Positions 16,677-25,036 of a stretch of DNA of 42,254 nucleotides are shown one piece after another. Under the pieces are notes generated by a model. That model was not told the origin of the DNA, searched no databases, and saw only the letters and a list, made by a program, of their open reading frames with translations. Within the stretch, counting starts at the first letter, position 1. Each line of letters begins with the position of its first letter. Origin of the DNA: Phycisphaerae bacterium (lineage in GTDB: Bacteria > Planctomycetota > Phycisphaerae > Sedimentisphaerales > Anaerohalosphaeraceae). Where the stretch lies: positions 1 through 42,254 of the forward strand of contig JAAYCR010000083.1 of the NCBI GenBank assembly GCA_012729675.1, in the 5' to 3' direction. A program made the translations under genes and the position numbers.

Positions 16677-19640
16677 ATGCAGGAAATAGCGAAGATTTAT
16701 GACCCGTGCCAAGTGGAGGCGCTGGCCGAGCGGCTGTGGGAAGAGGGGCGGTATTTTAACGCGGATGCGGCGGGCAAGGGGCCAAAGGGCACTTATACGA
16801 TTGTGATTCCGCCCCCGAACGTCACGGCCGCGCTGCATCTGGGGCATGCGCTCAATAATACGCTCCAGGATATTCTCATCCGCAAACACCGGATGCAGGG
16901 ATTCAATACGCTGTGGATGCCGGGGACGGATCACGCGGGCATCGCCACGCAGACGGTGGTGGAAAAACGGCTGCTGGCCGAGCAGGGCAAGCGGCGGACG
17001 GAGTTCGGCCGGGAGGAGTTCATTGGCTATGTCCAGTCGTGGAAGGACGAATACGAGGCGCGGATTCTCGGGCAGCTCAAGAGCATGGGCTGTTCGTGCG
17101 ACTGGGAGCGTACGCGGTTTACGATGGATGAGACCTGCGCCAAGGCGGTGCGGACGAATTTCTTTAACCTGTTCAAAGACGGCCTGATCTATCGCGGCAA
17201 GCGGCTGGTCAACTGGGACCCGGCCACGCAGACCGTGCTGGCCGATGACGAGGTCGAACATCAGACCTTGCAGGGGTTTTTCTGGTACCTCAAATATCCG
17301 ATGGAACACCCTGTTAACACCGACGGCGGCGGCATTGAACATATCACCGTTGCCACCACGCGGCCGGAAACGATGCTGGGCGATACGGCGGTGGCGATGA
17401 ATCCCAACGACCCGCGGGCGAAATACCTGGTCGGCAAAAGGGTGCGGCTGCCCATCATCGGGCGGCTGATACCGATTATCGCCGACGACCACGTCGTCCT
17501 GCCCGATCCGAACAGCGACGACGAAAAGGCCAAATTCTCCACCGGTTTTCTCAAGGTTACGCCCGCCCACGACCCCAATGACTGGGAGATCGGCCTGCGG
17601 CACAATCTGGATGTGATTAATGTGATGGCGCCGGACGGGACCATCAGCGATAAGTACGGCTGGTCAGATGTCGGAAGTGATGCGCAGTTTCTCTTGGGGA
17701 TGGATCGATTCGAAGCCCGCGAGGCGATTGTCCAGTGGTTCCGGGAGGAAAACCTGCTCGAGCAGGTGCGCGACTACGCCCACGAGGTCGGCCACAGCTA
17801 TCGCAGTCATGTGCCGATTGAGCCGTATTTGTCCGACCAGTGGTATATCGCGGTCAAAAAGCCAATTGAGAATGTTAAATGTCAAATGTCAAAGGTTAAA
17901 TGTCAGACCGAAACACGGGATGACATAACATATATCAGCGGTACGGATGTACCGGTCAACTCGCTGGCCGGGCTGGCGTTGACGCCGCTGCTGGACGGGC
18001 GTTTGAAATTCTACCCGGAACGCTACAGCAAGACGTACCAAACCTGGCTGGAGAACCTCCGCGACTGGCCCATCAGCCGACAACTCTGGTGGGGGCATCA
18101 GATTCCGGTCTGGTCAAAACCCGGCCGGCAGAAGAATCGATGCGAGTACGGTACATTTAATACGGTGGTTGAAAACGAACAGGGGCCGGTCACATACGCC
18201 TGTGTCAGGGCCGGCTTTGACGAACTTGAAAAAGCGATGGAGACAGAAGGCTGGATCCGGGATGAGGATGTGCTGGATACATGGTTTTCATCGGCGTTGT
18301 GGCCGTTCAGCACCTTGGGGTGGCCGGACGAGACGGATGAACTGACGACGTTTTATCCGACGCAGGTCTTGTGTACCGCGCGGGAGATTATCACGCTGTG
18401 GGTCTCGCGGATGGTGATGATGGGGCAGTACTGCGTCGGCGATATTCCGTTTTCCGATGTGTATATCCACGCGATGATCCAGGACGGGCAGGGGCGCAAG
18501 ATGAGCAAGAGCCTGGGCAACGGCATCGACCCCTTGGTGGCGATTGACAGCCACGGGGCGGATGCGATGCGGTTTACGCTGGCCAGTATGACGACGGATA
18601 CGCAAGACGTACGGATGCCGGTTGCGCCCTTGGAACTGCCGGATGGACGCACCGTCAACACCTCGCCGAAGTTCGACCTCGGCCGAAGTTTCTGCAACAA
18701 GCTGTGGAACGCCTCGCGGTTTGCGATGATGAATCTGGAGGGGACAGACCCGGCGGAGTTTGACGCGGCCAATCTGGACATCACCGACCGGTGGATTCTC
18801 TCGCGGCTGGCACGGGCCGTCAAGGCGGCGACCGAATCGCTGGACGCCTACAAGTTCAACGAGCCGATGAACGAATTGTATCGGTTTTTCTGGAATGATT
18901 TCTGCGACTGGTATCTGGAATGGAGCAAGCCGCGGATGCAGGAACACGGTCAAGATGCCCGTGCCACGGCGCAGAACGTACTGGCCTTTGTGCTGGATCA
19001 GATTCTGCGGCTGCTGCATCCCTTCGTGCCGTTCATCACCGAGGGCATCTGGCAGAATCTTAACGGTATCGCGCCGCAACGGGGGCTAAAGGGCATTGCC
19101 GAGCTGCAAACGCCTGACGCCCTGATCGTCGCGCCATGGCCGCAGCGGCTGGATGAGCACATCGACACGGCCTGCGAAACGCAGATTGAGTTGATTCAAA
19201 GCGTCATTCGCTCCATCCGCGACATCCGCAGCCAGTACAACATCCCGTCGTCAACGCCACTGGTGGTCTCCGCATCCGGGTCCGCGACGACGTGCGACTT
19301 GCTGACGGCGCAGTCGGGATTGATTCGACAGCTTGCCGGCGTCAACACGCTCAACGTCGCAGCCGGCCTTGAAAAGCCCGACAATGCCGCCGCGGCCATC
19401 GTCGAAGACGTGCAGCTTTATGTCCACGACGCGATCGACCCCGACGCCGAGCGCAAGCGTCTGCAAAAGCAAAAGGAATTTATCGAAAATGGCCTGCGTC
19501 CGCTTCAGGCCAAGCTGAACAACGAAAACTTTATCAGCCGCGCCAAACCGGAAGTTGTCGAACAGTCGCGTCAAAAACTAAGGGAACTGACCGACCAGCT
19601 TGAAGCCGTCGAAAAACATCTGGCCGAACTGAAACCATAA
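16677..19640 (+). CDS. valS: Valine--tRNA ligase
   Basis: This class I aminoacyl-tRNA synthetase charges tRNA-Val in the cytoplasm. The HIGH-type motif is PPNVTAALHLGHALNNTLQD and the KMSKS motif is GRKMSKSLGNGIDPL. The editing domain lies between them (TTRPETMLGDTAVAMNP) and WPISRQLWWGHQIPVWSK is typical. The C-terminal tRNA-binding coiled coil (about residues 915-987) is intact. At 987 residues it is longer than many ValRS. Part of the excess is an in-frame run of five heptamers (17872-17906, coding NVKCQMSKVKCQ) after WYIAVKKPIE. A second in-frame dispersed repeat (18945-18969, coding HGQDARATA) lies in the anticodon-binding domain. Both look like inserted repeat DNA that is tolerated in loops. 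AGGA eight bases before the ATG fits the start. Confidence 0.97.
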   Translation: MQEIAKIYDPCQVEALAERLWEEGRYFNADAAGKGPKGTYTIVIPPPNVTAALHLGHALNNTLQDILIRKHRMQGFNTLWMPGTDHAGIATQTVVEKRLLAEQGKRRTEFGREEFIGYVQSWKDEYEARILGQLKSMGCSCDWERTRFTMDETCAKAVRTNFFNLFKDGLIYRGKRLVNWDPATQTVLADDEVEHQTLQGFFWYLKYPMEHPVNTDGGGIEHITVATTRPETMLGDTAVAMNPNDPRAKYLVGKRVRLPIIGRLIPIIADDHVVLPDPNSDDEKAKFSTGFLKVTPAHDPNDWEIGLRHNLDVINVMAPDGTISDKYGWSDVGSDAQFLLGMDRFEAREAIVQWFREENLLEQVRDYAHEVGHSYRSHVPIEPYLSDQWYIAVKKPIENVKCQMSKVKCQTETRDDITYISGTDVPVNSLAGLALTPLLDGRLKFYPERYSKTYQTWLENLRDWPISRQLWWGHQIPVWSKPGRQKNRCEYGTFNTVVENEQGPVTYACVRAGFDELEKAMETEGWIRDEDVLDTWFSSALWPFSTLGWPDETDELTTFYPTQVLCTAREIITLWVSRMVMMGQYCVGDIPFSDVYIHAMIQDGQGRKMSKSLGNGIDPLVAIDSHGADAMRFTLASMTTDTQDVRMPVAPLELPDGRTVNTSPKFDLGRSFCNKLWNASRFAMMNLEGTDPAEFDAANLDITDRWILSRLARAVKAATESLDAYKFNEPMNELYRFFWNDFCDWYLEWSKPRMQEHGQDARATAQNVLAFVLDQILRLLHPFVPFITEGIWQNLNGIAPQRGLKGIAELQTPDALIVAPWPQRLDEHIDTACETQIELIQSVIRSIRDIRSQYNIPSSTPLVVSASGSATTCDLLTAQSGLIRQLAGVNTLNVAAGLEKPDNAAAAIVEDVQLYVHDAIDPDAERKRLQKQKEFIENGLRPLQAKLNNENFISRAKPEVVEQSRQKLRELTDQLEAVEKHLAELKP
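17872..17906 (+). repeat. Five-copy heptamer array (ATGTYAA) inside valS
   Basis: The units are ATGTTAA, ATGTCAA, ATGTCAA, AGGTTAA and ATGTCAG, end to end. An equivalent five-unit array occurs in the U32 gene at 40088-40122. Seven bases is not a codon multiple, so the same DNA is read in shifting frame, giving the low-complexity peptide VKCQMSKVKCQ. Confidence 0.8.
18945..18969 (+). repeat. Dispersed palindromic repeat (CACGG..CCGTGCCACGG) inside valS
   Basis: The 25-bp element reads in frame as HGQDARATA. Two related units lie at 40812-40856. The first, in reverse orientation, differs at two positions over 20 bp. The second, in the same orientation, differs at three over 23 bp. Confidence 0.7.
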
Positions 19641-19644
19641 ATTT

Positions 19645-19718
19645 AACCATGAAGTGCATGAAGATCATGAAGAATTAAATGATTAAAAAGGCTTCGTGTG
19701 CTTCATGTCCATGGTTTA
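19645..19718. repeat. Imperfect palindrome built of CATGAAG units after valS
   Basis: The left arm (19645-19673) carries CCATGAAG, GCATGAAG and TCATGAAG in a row. The right arm (19692-19718) is its imperfect reverse complement (CTTCGTG, GCTTCATG, CCATGG). It fills the gap between valS and the nuclease gene. It may fold in the mRNA, but its rows of similar units suggest a dispersed element more than a terminator. Confidence 0.5.
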
Positions 19719-19747
19719 TATTCTTCGATCCAGCGGAAAGGGAATCT

Positions 19748-20143
19748 ATGGATATTGAAGTCGAACTGGCGCAGATTATTATCAATGAAGAAGTCGATCA
19801 GCAGGTCATCGTCCTGCGGGAGCTGAGCGGCCAGCGGGCGTTTCCCATCGTGATCGGCATGCCCGAAATCCTTGCCATCGACCGGCGGCTTAAGGGCATC
19901 GCGCTGCCGCGTCCGCTCACGCACGACCTGATCGAGCAGGTCATCGAGCAGATGGGCGGGCAGGTGACCAAGGTCGTCGTCAACGCCCTGCGCGAACACA
20001 CGTTCTTTGCGACGATCCATATCCGGCAGGGACAGTTCGACATCGAGATCGACAGCCGCCCGTCCGATGCGATTGCGATGGCGGCGGGGCTGCGGACGCC
20101 GCTGTATGTGGCCGAGGAGGTCTTCGACCAATTGGGGCTGTAG
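19748..20143 (+). CDS. Bifunctional nuclease domain protein (BFN, DUF151)
   Basis: The 131-residue protein is nearly all one DUF151 domain (VVLRELSGQRAFPIVIGM, then RPLTHDLIEQVI, and the closing IDSRPSDAIAMAAGLRTPLY). Family members have been assigned RNase and DNase activity, and the domain occurs alone in many planctomycetes and actinobacteria. The start at 19748 is chosen because AAAGGGA precedes it and the family begins with MDIEVELAQI. The longer in-frame extension to 19679 runs into the CATGAAG palindrome and does not look like protein. The role in the cell is not known from sequence. It follows valS by about 107 nt. Confidence 0.88.
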   Translation: MDIEVELAQIIINEEVDQQVIVLRELSGQRAFPIVIGMPEILAIDRRLKGIALPRPLTHDLIEQVIEQMGGQVTKVVVNALREHTFFATIHIRQGQFDIEIDSRPSDAIAMAAGLRTPLYVAEEVFDQLGL

Positions 20144-20221
20144 GCATGTTATGACGAAACGGCTCCGAAATGCCTGATGCTGTTGCCGTGACTTGCGGCC
20201 GAATAATTTGTCGGTTGCCCC

Positions 20222-20250
20222 TTGAGGATCGCTTCAAAACAGGATACAAT
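20222..20250 (+). promoter_or_regulatory. Promoter candidate for the lipoprotein-galE-hexokinase run
   Basis: TTGAGG (20222-20227) and TACAAT (20245-20250) have exactly 17 bp between them, 32 nt before the ATG of the lipoprotein gene. Confidence 0.55.
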
Positions 20251-20281
20251 TTGACGGATACCTGATTTAAGGAACCTGAAT

Positions 20282-20848
20282 ATGACGCATCGAATACTGT
20301 TATTTCTGTCGGCCTTGTCGGCAGTTGGGCTGGCGGGGTGTTGTGGGCCGGCCAAGGTGGACGCCGCCTCTGAGACGCTGTCCGCTGCGGACGCCGAGAC
20401 ACTGATGGCCGCCGCTCAGGAAACGCTTGGGCGAATGCTCTTCGTAATGGACAAATACGATGTCGAGGCGGGTTATCTCTGCACCCGGCCCTTGCGGGGG
20501 GGGCAGTTTTTTGAGCTGTGGAGACAGGACAACGCCTCGGCTCAAGCCTTTGGGCAGGCCAACCTGGACAGCATTCGTCGCACGGTTGAGGTCTTCGTTG
20601 AACCTGCCGACAACACGCGGGCGCAGTTGCGCTGCGTCGTCACGGTTGAACGGCTTACGCTGCCGCCGCTGCCGGTTCGGAGTATGTCGCAGATGGCCGG
20701 GATGTACACTATGGGCACCCAAGTCCGGCAATCGCTGATACTCGAACGGGAGCAAGCCCGCAAAATGGAGTGGGTCAGCCTGGGACACGATCACGCCCTC
20801 GAAAATCGCATCCTCACGCAGATTCAACACCGACTGAGAAAGGGATAG
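20282..20848 (+). CDS. Small predicted lipoprotein of unknown function
   Basis: The first 20 residues form a lipoprotein signal peptide with the lipobox LAGC (Cys20). The mature part, about 169 residues, contains no domain that I recognise. It is mixed alpha/beta in character (ETLMAAAQETLGRMLFVMDK; TRAQLRCVVTVERLTLPPLP) and ends in a basic helix. It should be attached to a membrane on the outer face of the inner membrane or in the outer membrane. AAGGAA about eight bases before the ATG supports the start, and a good promoter lies just upstream. The stop is only 5 nt before the galE start, so the two are cotranscribed. I cannot propose a function beyond envelope location. Confidence 0.8.
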   Translation: MTHRILLFLSALSAVGLAGCCGPAKVDAASETLSAADAETLMAAAQETLGRMLFVMDKYDVEAGYLCTRPLRGGQFFELWRQDNASAQAFGQANLDSIRRTVEVFVEPADNTRAQLRCVVTVERLTLPPLPVRSMSQMAGMYTMGTQVRQSLILEREQARKMEWVSLGHDHALENRILTQIQHRLRKG

Positions 20849-20853
20849 ACACG

Positions 20854-21837
20854 ATGCGTGTTTTGGTATGCGGCGGCGCCGGGTATATCGGCAGCAATAT
20901 GACGGCCATGCTGGCAAAAGCCGGGCACGAACCGATTGTGTTGGATAATCTGAGCAAAGGGCATCGCGCTGCGGTGCGTAATGCGCGTTTTATTCTCGGC
21001 GATTTCGGCGATTATGATTTTACCGTTGACGTGCTGCGTAAGTACGGCATCGCGGCTGTGATGCACTTTGCCGCGTATATTGAAGTCGGCGAGTCAGTCT
21101 CGCAGCCGCTGCGGTATTACGACAACAACGTCAGCCGCACGCGCACGCTGCTGGCGGCGATGGAAACCGTCGGTGTGCGGAAGTTTGTCTTCAGCAGCAC
21201 CGCCGCGGTGTATGGGATGCCCGACCGCATCCCCATCACCGAAGACACCCCCAAAATGCCCATCAATCCCTACGGCGAGACCAAGTGGTCGGTCGAGCGG
21301 ATGTGCCATTTTCAGAGTGAAACGGACAAGCTGCGCTATGCGGCCTTGCGGTATTTCAACGCCTGCGGGGCGGGGTTTGACGCGACGCTCGGCGAAGACC
21401 ACCATCCCGAATCGCATCTGATCCCGCTGATTATTCAGGCGGCGATGGGCAAACGCGACAACATCAGGATTTTCGGCATCGATTATTCCACGCCGGACGG
21501 CACATGCGTCCGCGACTATATTCACGTCGAAGACCTCTGTGCGGCGCATCTTTTGGCGCTGGACAAACTCGACAACGTTGCCGAAGCGGTCTATAACCTC
21601 GGCAACGGCACGGGGTACTCCGTCCGGCAGGTGATCGACACGGTCCGACGGGTTTGCGGCAAGGATTTTAAGGTTGTCGAAGAAGATCGGCGGCCGGGCG
21701 ATCCCCCGGTGCTGACTGCCGACGCGACCAAAGCCCAAAACGAACTCGGCTGGAAGCCCCGTTATCCTGACCTTGAAACCATCGTCCAGACCGCCTGGGC
21801 CTTTCACGCCGCACACCCCAACGGCTATGGAGACTGA
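20854..21837 (+). CDS. galE: UDP-glucose 4-epimerase
   Basis: This SDR-type epimerase interconverts UDP-glucose and UDP-galactose. The NAD-binding glycine motif is at the N-terminus (VLVCGGAGYIGSNMTAML), HFAAYIEVGESV follows, and the catalytic Tyr-x-x-x-Lys is YGETKWSVE with the Ser/Thr of FSSTAAVYG. RYFNACGAG and DGTCVRDYIHVEDLC are further GalE signatures. At 327 residues it is of normal length. The ATG at 20854 matches the family's N-terminus; a longer frame to 20770 would overlap the lipoprotein gene. Its use may be galactose catabolism (fitting the GH2 enzyme upstream) or making UDP-galactose for surface glycans. The neighbouring hexokinase points to sugar phosphate metabolism. Confidence 0.95.
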   Translation: MRVLVCGGAGYIGSNMTAMLAKAGHEPIVLDNLSKGHRAAVRNARFILGDFGDYDFTVDVLRKYGIAAVMHFAAYIEVGESVSQPLRYYDNNVSRTRTLLAAMETVGVRKFVFSSTAAVYGMPDRIPITEDTPKMPINPYGETKWSVERMCHFQSETDKLRYAALRYFNACGAGFDATLGEDHHPESHLIPLIIQAAMGKRDNIRIFGIDYSTPDGTCVRDYIHVEDLCAAHLLALDKLDNVAEAVYNLGNGTGYSVRQVIDTVRRVCGKDFKVVEEDRRPGDPPVLTADATKAQNELGWKPRYPDLETIVQTAWAFHAAHPNGYGD

Positions 21838-21838
21838 C

Positions 21839-22549
21839 ATGGCTGACGTTCCGGACAAAACGACTGCTTCGATGAAGACAACCGAAGAAATGGAGGCATG
21901 GTTCAATGCCGATCCGGTTTTGTCGCAAGCACGTCGCGACGGCGTGGATATGTGGGCTTTATGGGCCAATCTTCGGCGTCCGGTCGAAGAACGCATTCGA
22001 CGGCATCAACTTGCACTGAACACATATAAAATGTTGAGGGGAAAACAATCAGAATCTGATTCCAATAATTTAATGCTGCGATTGAGTATTGCAAGAATTG
22101 ACTTTGTCATTATCGGTGATTATGCAGCGGCATTTTACGGCGATAATCTTTCTATGAAAGGGATCGAGATTTGCTGCGATTTTGCGACGGAGAATTTGCT
22201 GCGTCTTCAGTCCGCCATCGCCGATCTCAATCCGGTGCATCGAATGACTATCCACCGCCGCCGCCTCGAACTGACCGGCGAAACGGCCAAAGGTTTTTCC
22301 AACCTTTATCTGGACACTGATGCCGGACAGCTTGACTGCATCAGCGAAGTCAAAGGCGTCGGCGACTTTGAGCGGGTCAAACAGCAAAGCAGTGTCGTGC
22401 ACATTCAGGGACATGAATTTCGCGTGTTGGATTTGGATGCGTTGATCGCGTCTAAAAAAACGATGGGGCGCCCCCGCGACCATGAAGCCGTCAAGCATCT
22501 TGAATCCATCAGGCAACTCAAAACCAAAACAAATGGAGGCACAGCGTGA
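21839..22549 (+). CDS. Nucleotidyltransferase-like protein with a degenerate active site
   Basis: The C-terminal two thirds resemble the minimal nucleotidyltransferase group that includes AbiEii/DUF6036-type proteins: FVIIGDYAAAFYG stands where a GGxAxxxHG block is expected, and the end (ALIASKKTMGRPRDHEAVKHLE) matches the usual closing KxxxGRxKD block. However, the position of the metal-binding T-x-D-x-D strand reads MKGIEICCD, so the two catalytic acidic residues are apparently missing. Catalysis is therefore doubtful, and a binding role is possible. The N-terminal 70 residues are helical and charged. The ATG at 21839 has GGAG seven bases upstream and lies 1 nt after galE. The stop overlaps the start of the hexokinase gene. 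No toxin or antitoxin partner is adjacent. Confidence 0.75.
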   Translation: MADVPDKTTASMKTTEEMEAWFNADPVLSQARRDGVDMWALWANLRRPVEERIRRHQLALNTYKMLRGKQSESDSNNLMLRLSIARIDFVIIGDYAAAFYGDNLSMKGIEICCDFATENLLRLQSAIADLNPVHRMTIHRRRLELTGETAKGFSNLYLDTDAGQLDCISEVKGVGDFERVKQQSSVVHIQGHEFRVLDLDALIASKKTMGRPRDHEAVKHLESIRQLKTKTNGGTA

Positions 22550-23853
22550 AAAAGATCGAGCGCAAGGTGATTCGGTTTCTCCGGCAGTATCAGATGGATT
22601 TGCAGGATGTGGATATGGAGCAGACTGTGCAGGCCTTTCTGGACGAGATGCGGCGGGGACTGGCCGGGCGGAAATCGACCCTTGAGATGATCCCGACCTA
22701 TCTGACCGCCGAAAACGATGTACCCGTCGGCAAAAAAGTCATTGTCGCCGACGCCGGCGGCACGAACTTCCGCGTGGCGACGGTTTATTTTGACGAGGCC
22801 CAAAAACCCGTCATCGAAAACCTGCGTCTGTTTACGATGCTCGGCGTCGATCGCGAGATGGACAAGACGGAGTTCTTCGCGGCGATGGCCGGCTACTTTC
22901 GCGACGTGGCGGGGGCGGCCAACGACATCGGTTTCTGTTTTTCGTATCCGGTCGAGATTCTGCCGAACAAAGACGGTCGGATGATCCGCTTTGCCAAAGA
23001 GATCAAGGCCCTTGGCGTGACCGGTCAGCTTATCGGCGAAAACCTCCGGCGGGCGATGGCCGATGCGGGACTGCCCGCCGACAAGCACGTCGTCCTGCTT
23101 AACGACACCGTCGCGACGTTATTGGCCGGCGTCGGCTATCAAAACCGTGCCTTCGACAGCCAGGTCGGCTTCATTCTCGGTACCGGAACCAACTGCAGCT
23201 ACATCGAGCAAAACGCCCATATCACCAAGAAAAAAGACCTCGACGCCGCCCACTCGCAGATCGTTAACGCCGAGTCCGGCGGTATGGGCAAAGGCTATCG
23301 CGGCAAACTCGACGTCCGCTTTGACAAAGCCACCGTCAATCCCGGCAGCAATAAATTCGAAAAGATGATTTCCGGTGCGTATCTTGGCCCTTTGTGCCTG
23401 TTTGTGCTCAAGCAGGCCTGCCGCGACGGCCTGTTCAGCAAACCCGTTGCGGCAGCGATCAAGGAAGTGCCCGCACTGGATACCAAAGAGCTGGACGCCT
23501 TTATGCGTTATCCGGACGGCGACAATCCTCTGGCGCAGGCCTGTAAGAACGGGACTTGTGATGACAGGCAGACACTTTTCTATATTGCCGACCGGCTCAC
23601 CGAACGCGCCGCCAAATTATCGGCAATCAACCTGGCGGCGATGGCCCTTAAGACCGGCCGCGGAATCGACCCGACGCGCCCGATCTGCATCGTCGCCGAA
23701 GGCACGACATTTTACAAAATGAAATCCGTCCAATCCCGCGTTGCCTACTACCTCAAACTGTATCTCGAAAACAAAAAGGGCGTGTTCACTGAGATCGTCC
23801 ATGTGGATAATGCCACCCTCATCGGCGCCGCCATTGCCGGATTGACGAATTAG
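22546..23853 (+). CDS. Hexokinase (eukaryotic-type hexokinase fold)
   Basis: The enzyme phosphorylates glucose or a related hexose with ATP. The phosphate-1 motif is VADAGGTNFRVATVYF, the small domain carries FCFSYPVE, the catalytic Asp is in LLNDTVATLLAG, and GFILGTGTNCSYIE and IVNAESGGMG are the sugar and phosphate-2 blocks. This is the large (435-residue) hexokinase family known best from eukaryotes, and differs from the short bacterial ROK and GlK kinases. The GTG start at 22546 overlaps the stop of the preceding gene as GTGA, with GGAGG (22535-22539) six bases upstream, so the genes are translationally coupled. It is the last gene of this run and converges on the minus-strand sigma-factor operon. 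Confidence 0.9.
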   Translation: MKKIERKVIRFLRQYQMDLQDVDMEQTVQAFLDEMRRGLAGRKSTLEMIPTYLTAENDVPVGKKVIVADAGGTNFRVATVYFDEAQKPVIENLRLFTMLGVDREMDKTEFFAAMAGYFRDVAGAANDIGFCFSYPVEILPNKDGRMIRFAKEIKALGVTGQLIGENLRRAMADAGLPADKHVVLLNDTVATLLAGVGYQNRAFDSQVGFILGTGTNCSYIEQNAHITKKKDLDAAHSQIVNAESGGMGKGYRGKLDVRFDKATVNPGSNKFEKMISGAYLGPLCLFVLKQACRDGLFSKPVAAAIKEVPALDTKELDAFMRYPDGDNPLAQACKNGTCDDRQTLFYIADRLTERAAKLSAINLAAMALKTGRGIDPTRPICIVAEGTTFYKMKSVQSRVAYYLKLYLENKKGVFTEIVHVDNATLIGAAIAGLTN

Positions 23854-23903
23854 CAACGATGATGGGCTGCGGATGTTCTTGAATTTTCTGAAGGGAGAAA
23901 ATC

Positions 23904-24776
23904 CTACGGAACGGATTCCGGCCAAGGCCGGTTGAATGACTGTGGCGCATTAGGATCGGCGGGCGACTGGGGCGGACGTTCGGATCTGCGATAGCCGCCA
24001 GTCATAGGCGACTGAAAGGGGTCCTGAAGACCGTTTGGACCAAATCCTCGACCGAATTCGTTTTCCGGCCAAGACCAGTTGAAAAAAAGCGGTGCATTGG
24101 GATCAACGGGCATCAGGGGTATACTATTGGGGCTGCGGTAACCGGATCCAAACGGCTGACGGTAGCCTTGAGCGCTGCCCTGTCCGAATTCGAAATCCCG
24201 TCCGCGAGTGCCGCCCGTACCGAATTCGCGTCCGGGTTCGGAATCCCTTCCGCGGGGGCCGCCCGTACCGAATTCACGTCCGGGTTCGAAATCCCGTCCG
24301 CGAGGGCCGCCCGGCCCGAATTCACGTCCGGGTTCACCATCCCTTCCGCGGCCGGGTCCGCCATGAAAGGTGGGAAATATCTCTGGAATAGCTCGAATTT
24401 TTATTTTCCATTTATTGTACTGATCAAGTGTAAGTACATTTGAAATGTCAATATCAAGTTGTTCCAGTTGGCTGACAATCTGGGGGCGCACATCATCGCG
24501 GATTTTGCGGAGTTTTCTGTAGTGTTCACGGATGGCCGGCATCAGTTTGCTGCGCTGCTCGAGGGTCAGACCGAGTTCGCTGCTGAGTTGGTACAGAAAG
24601 CGCTCGGCGACTATTTCCGGCTCAGAGTTGATGGGTTCCTTTTGTTTGGACAAATACAAATACATTGCACCGGCCCCGATGGCATTGCCGGCAACCAGAA
24701 CGGCCAACCCCAGCAGAAACGACTTAATGAAGACGGCCCTGCCACGGCGTCCATAAAGCGGTTCGTGTGTTGTCAT
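23904..24776 (-). CDS. One-TM protein with Spy/CnrX-like segment and 16-residue Gly/Arg repeats
   Basis: A short cytoplasmic start and one membrane helix (FIKSFLLGLAVLVAGNAIGA) precede an outside segment of about 80 residues with LGLTLEQRSKLMPAIREHYR and VLTLDQYNKWK. That is the helix-turn-helix pattern of Spy/CpxP and CnrX-like periplasmic metal or stress sensors. Then come three and a half copies of a 16-residue unit like GRDFEPGREFGTGGPR, and a duplicated C-terminal module of about 45 residues (each with DPNAP..FN..WPE). The ATG at 24776 overlaps the upstream stop as ATGA, so it is coupled to the anti-sigma-like gene. By layout it could be the sensor of the sigma factor circuit. That is an inference, because the fold identification rests on short motifs. 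Confidence 0.75.
   Translation of the reverse strand: MTTHEPLYGRRGRAVFIKSFLLGLAVLVAGNAIGAGAMYLYLSKQKEPINSEPEIVAERFLYQLSSELGLTLEQRSKLMPAIREHYRKLRKIRDDVRPQIVSQLEQLDIDISNVLTLDQYNKWKIKIRAIPEIFPTFHGGPGRGRDGEPGREFGPGGPRGRDFEPGREFGTGGPRGRDSEPGREFGTGGTRGRDFEFGQGSAQGYRQPFGSGYRSPNSIPLMPVDPNAPLFFNWSWPENEFGRGFGPNGLQDPFQSPMTGGYRRSERPPQSPADPNAPQSFNRPWPESVP
24186..24355. repeat. 48-bp tandem coding repeat
   Basis: GAATTC marks successive units at 24222, 24270 and 24318 (48-bp period), with a shortened unit starting at 24186. The repeat stays in frame and encodes the 16-residue Gly/Arg/Glu/Phe unit of the minus-strand protein. Confidence 0.8.
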
Positions 24777-25036
24777 TGGGCAACCCATGCAACCATATTG
24801 AGAATTTCATTTACAGCATCGGAGTTTTGCTGCTTGGTGACAAATGCTGCCAGCACAATGCAGGCGGCGATGGCCGAAGAGGCCATCGACATCCAGAACA
24901 GCGAACGATTCAGCGCAACCGAAACGGAAGGTCGACGTTCGGCAAGCAGCGCCAGCACCGAATCGGCGACATCGACCACAGGGGCCGTGTCGCGTCGGGC
25001 GACGGCAAACAAATTGTTCATTTTTACAGTTTTCAT
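24773..25036 (-). CDS. Small one-TM protein, candidate anti-sigma factor
   Basis: An 87-residue protein with about 45 cytoplasmic residues (including VADSVLALLAERRPSVSVAL), one membrane helix (FWMSMASSAIAACIVLAAFV) and a short outside tail. Size and layout match small CnrY-like anti-sigma factors more than the large zinc-binding ones, and no HxxxCxxC motif is present. Its start overlaps the sigma factor stop (ATGA at 25033-25036), and its stop overlaps the next gene's start in the same way, so all three are translationally coupled. Position directly behind an ECF sigma gene is the strongest argument for the role. Sequence alone would not identify it. Confidence 0.65.
   Translation of the reverse strand: MKTVKMNNLFAVARRDTAPVVDVADSVLALLAERRPSVSVALNRSLFWMSMASSAIAACIVLAAFVTKQQNSDAVNEILNMVAWVAQ

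Noticed and set aside
24186-24355. Regular repeats that might suggest a CRISPR array
   Set aside because: The 48-bp units are direct coding repeats without unique spacers and stay in frame in a protein.
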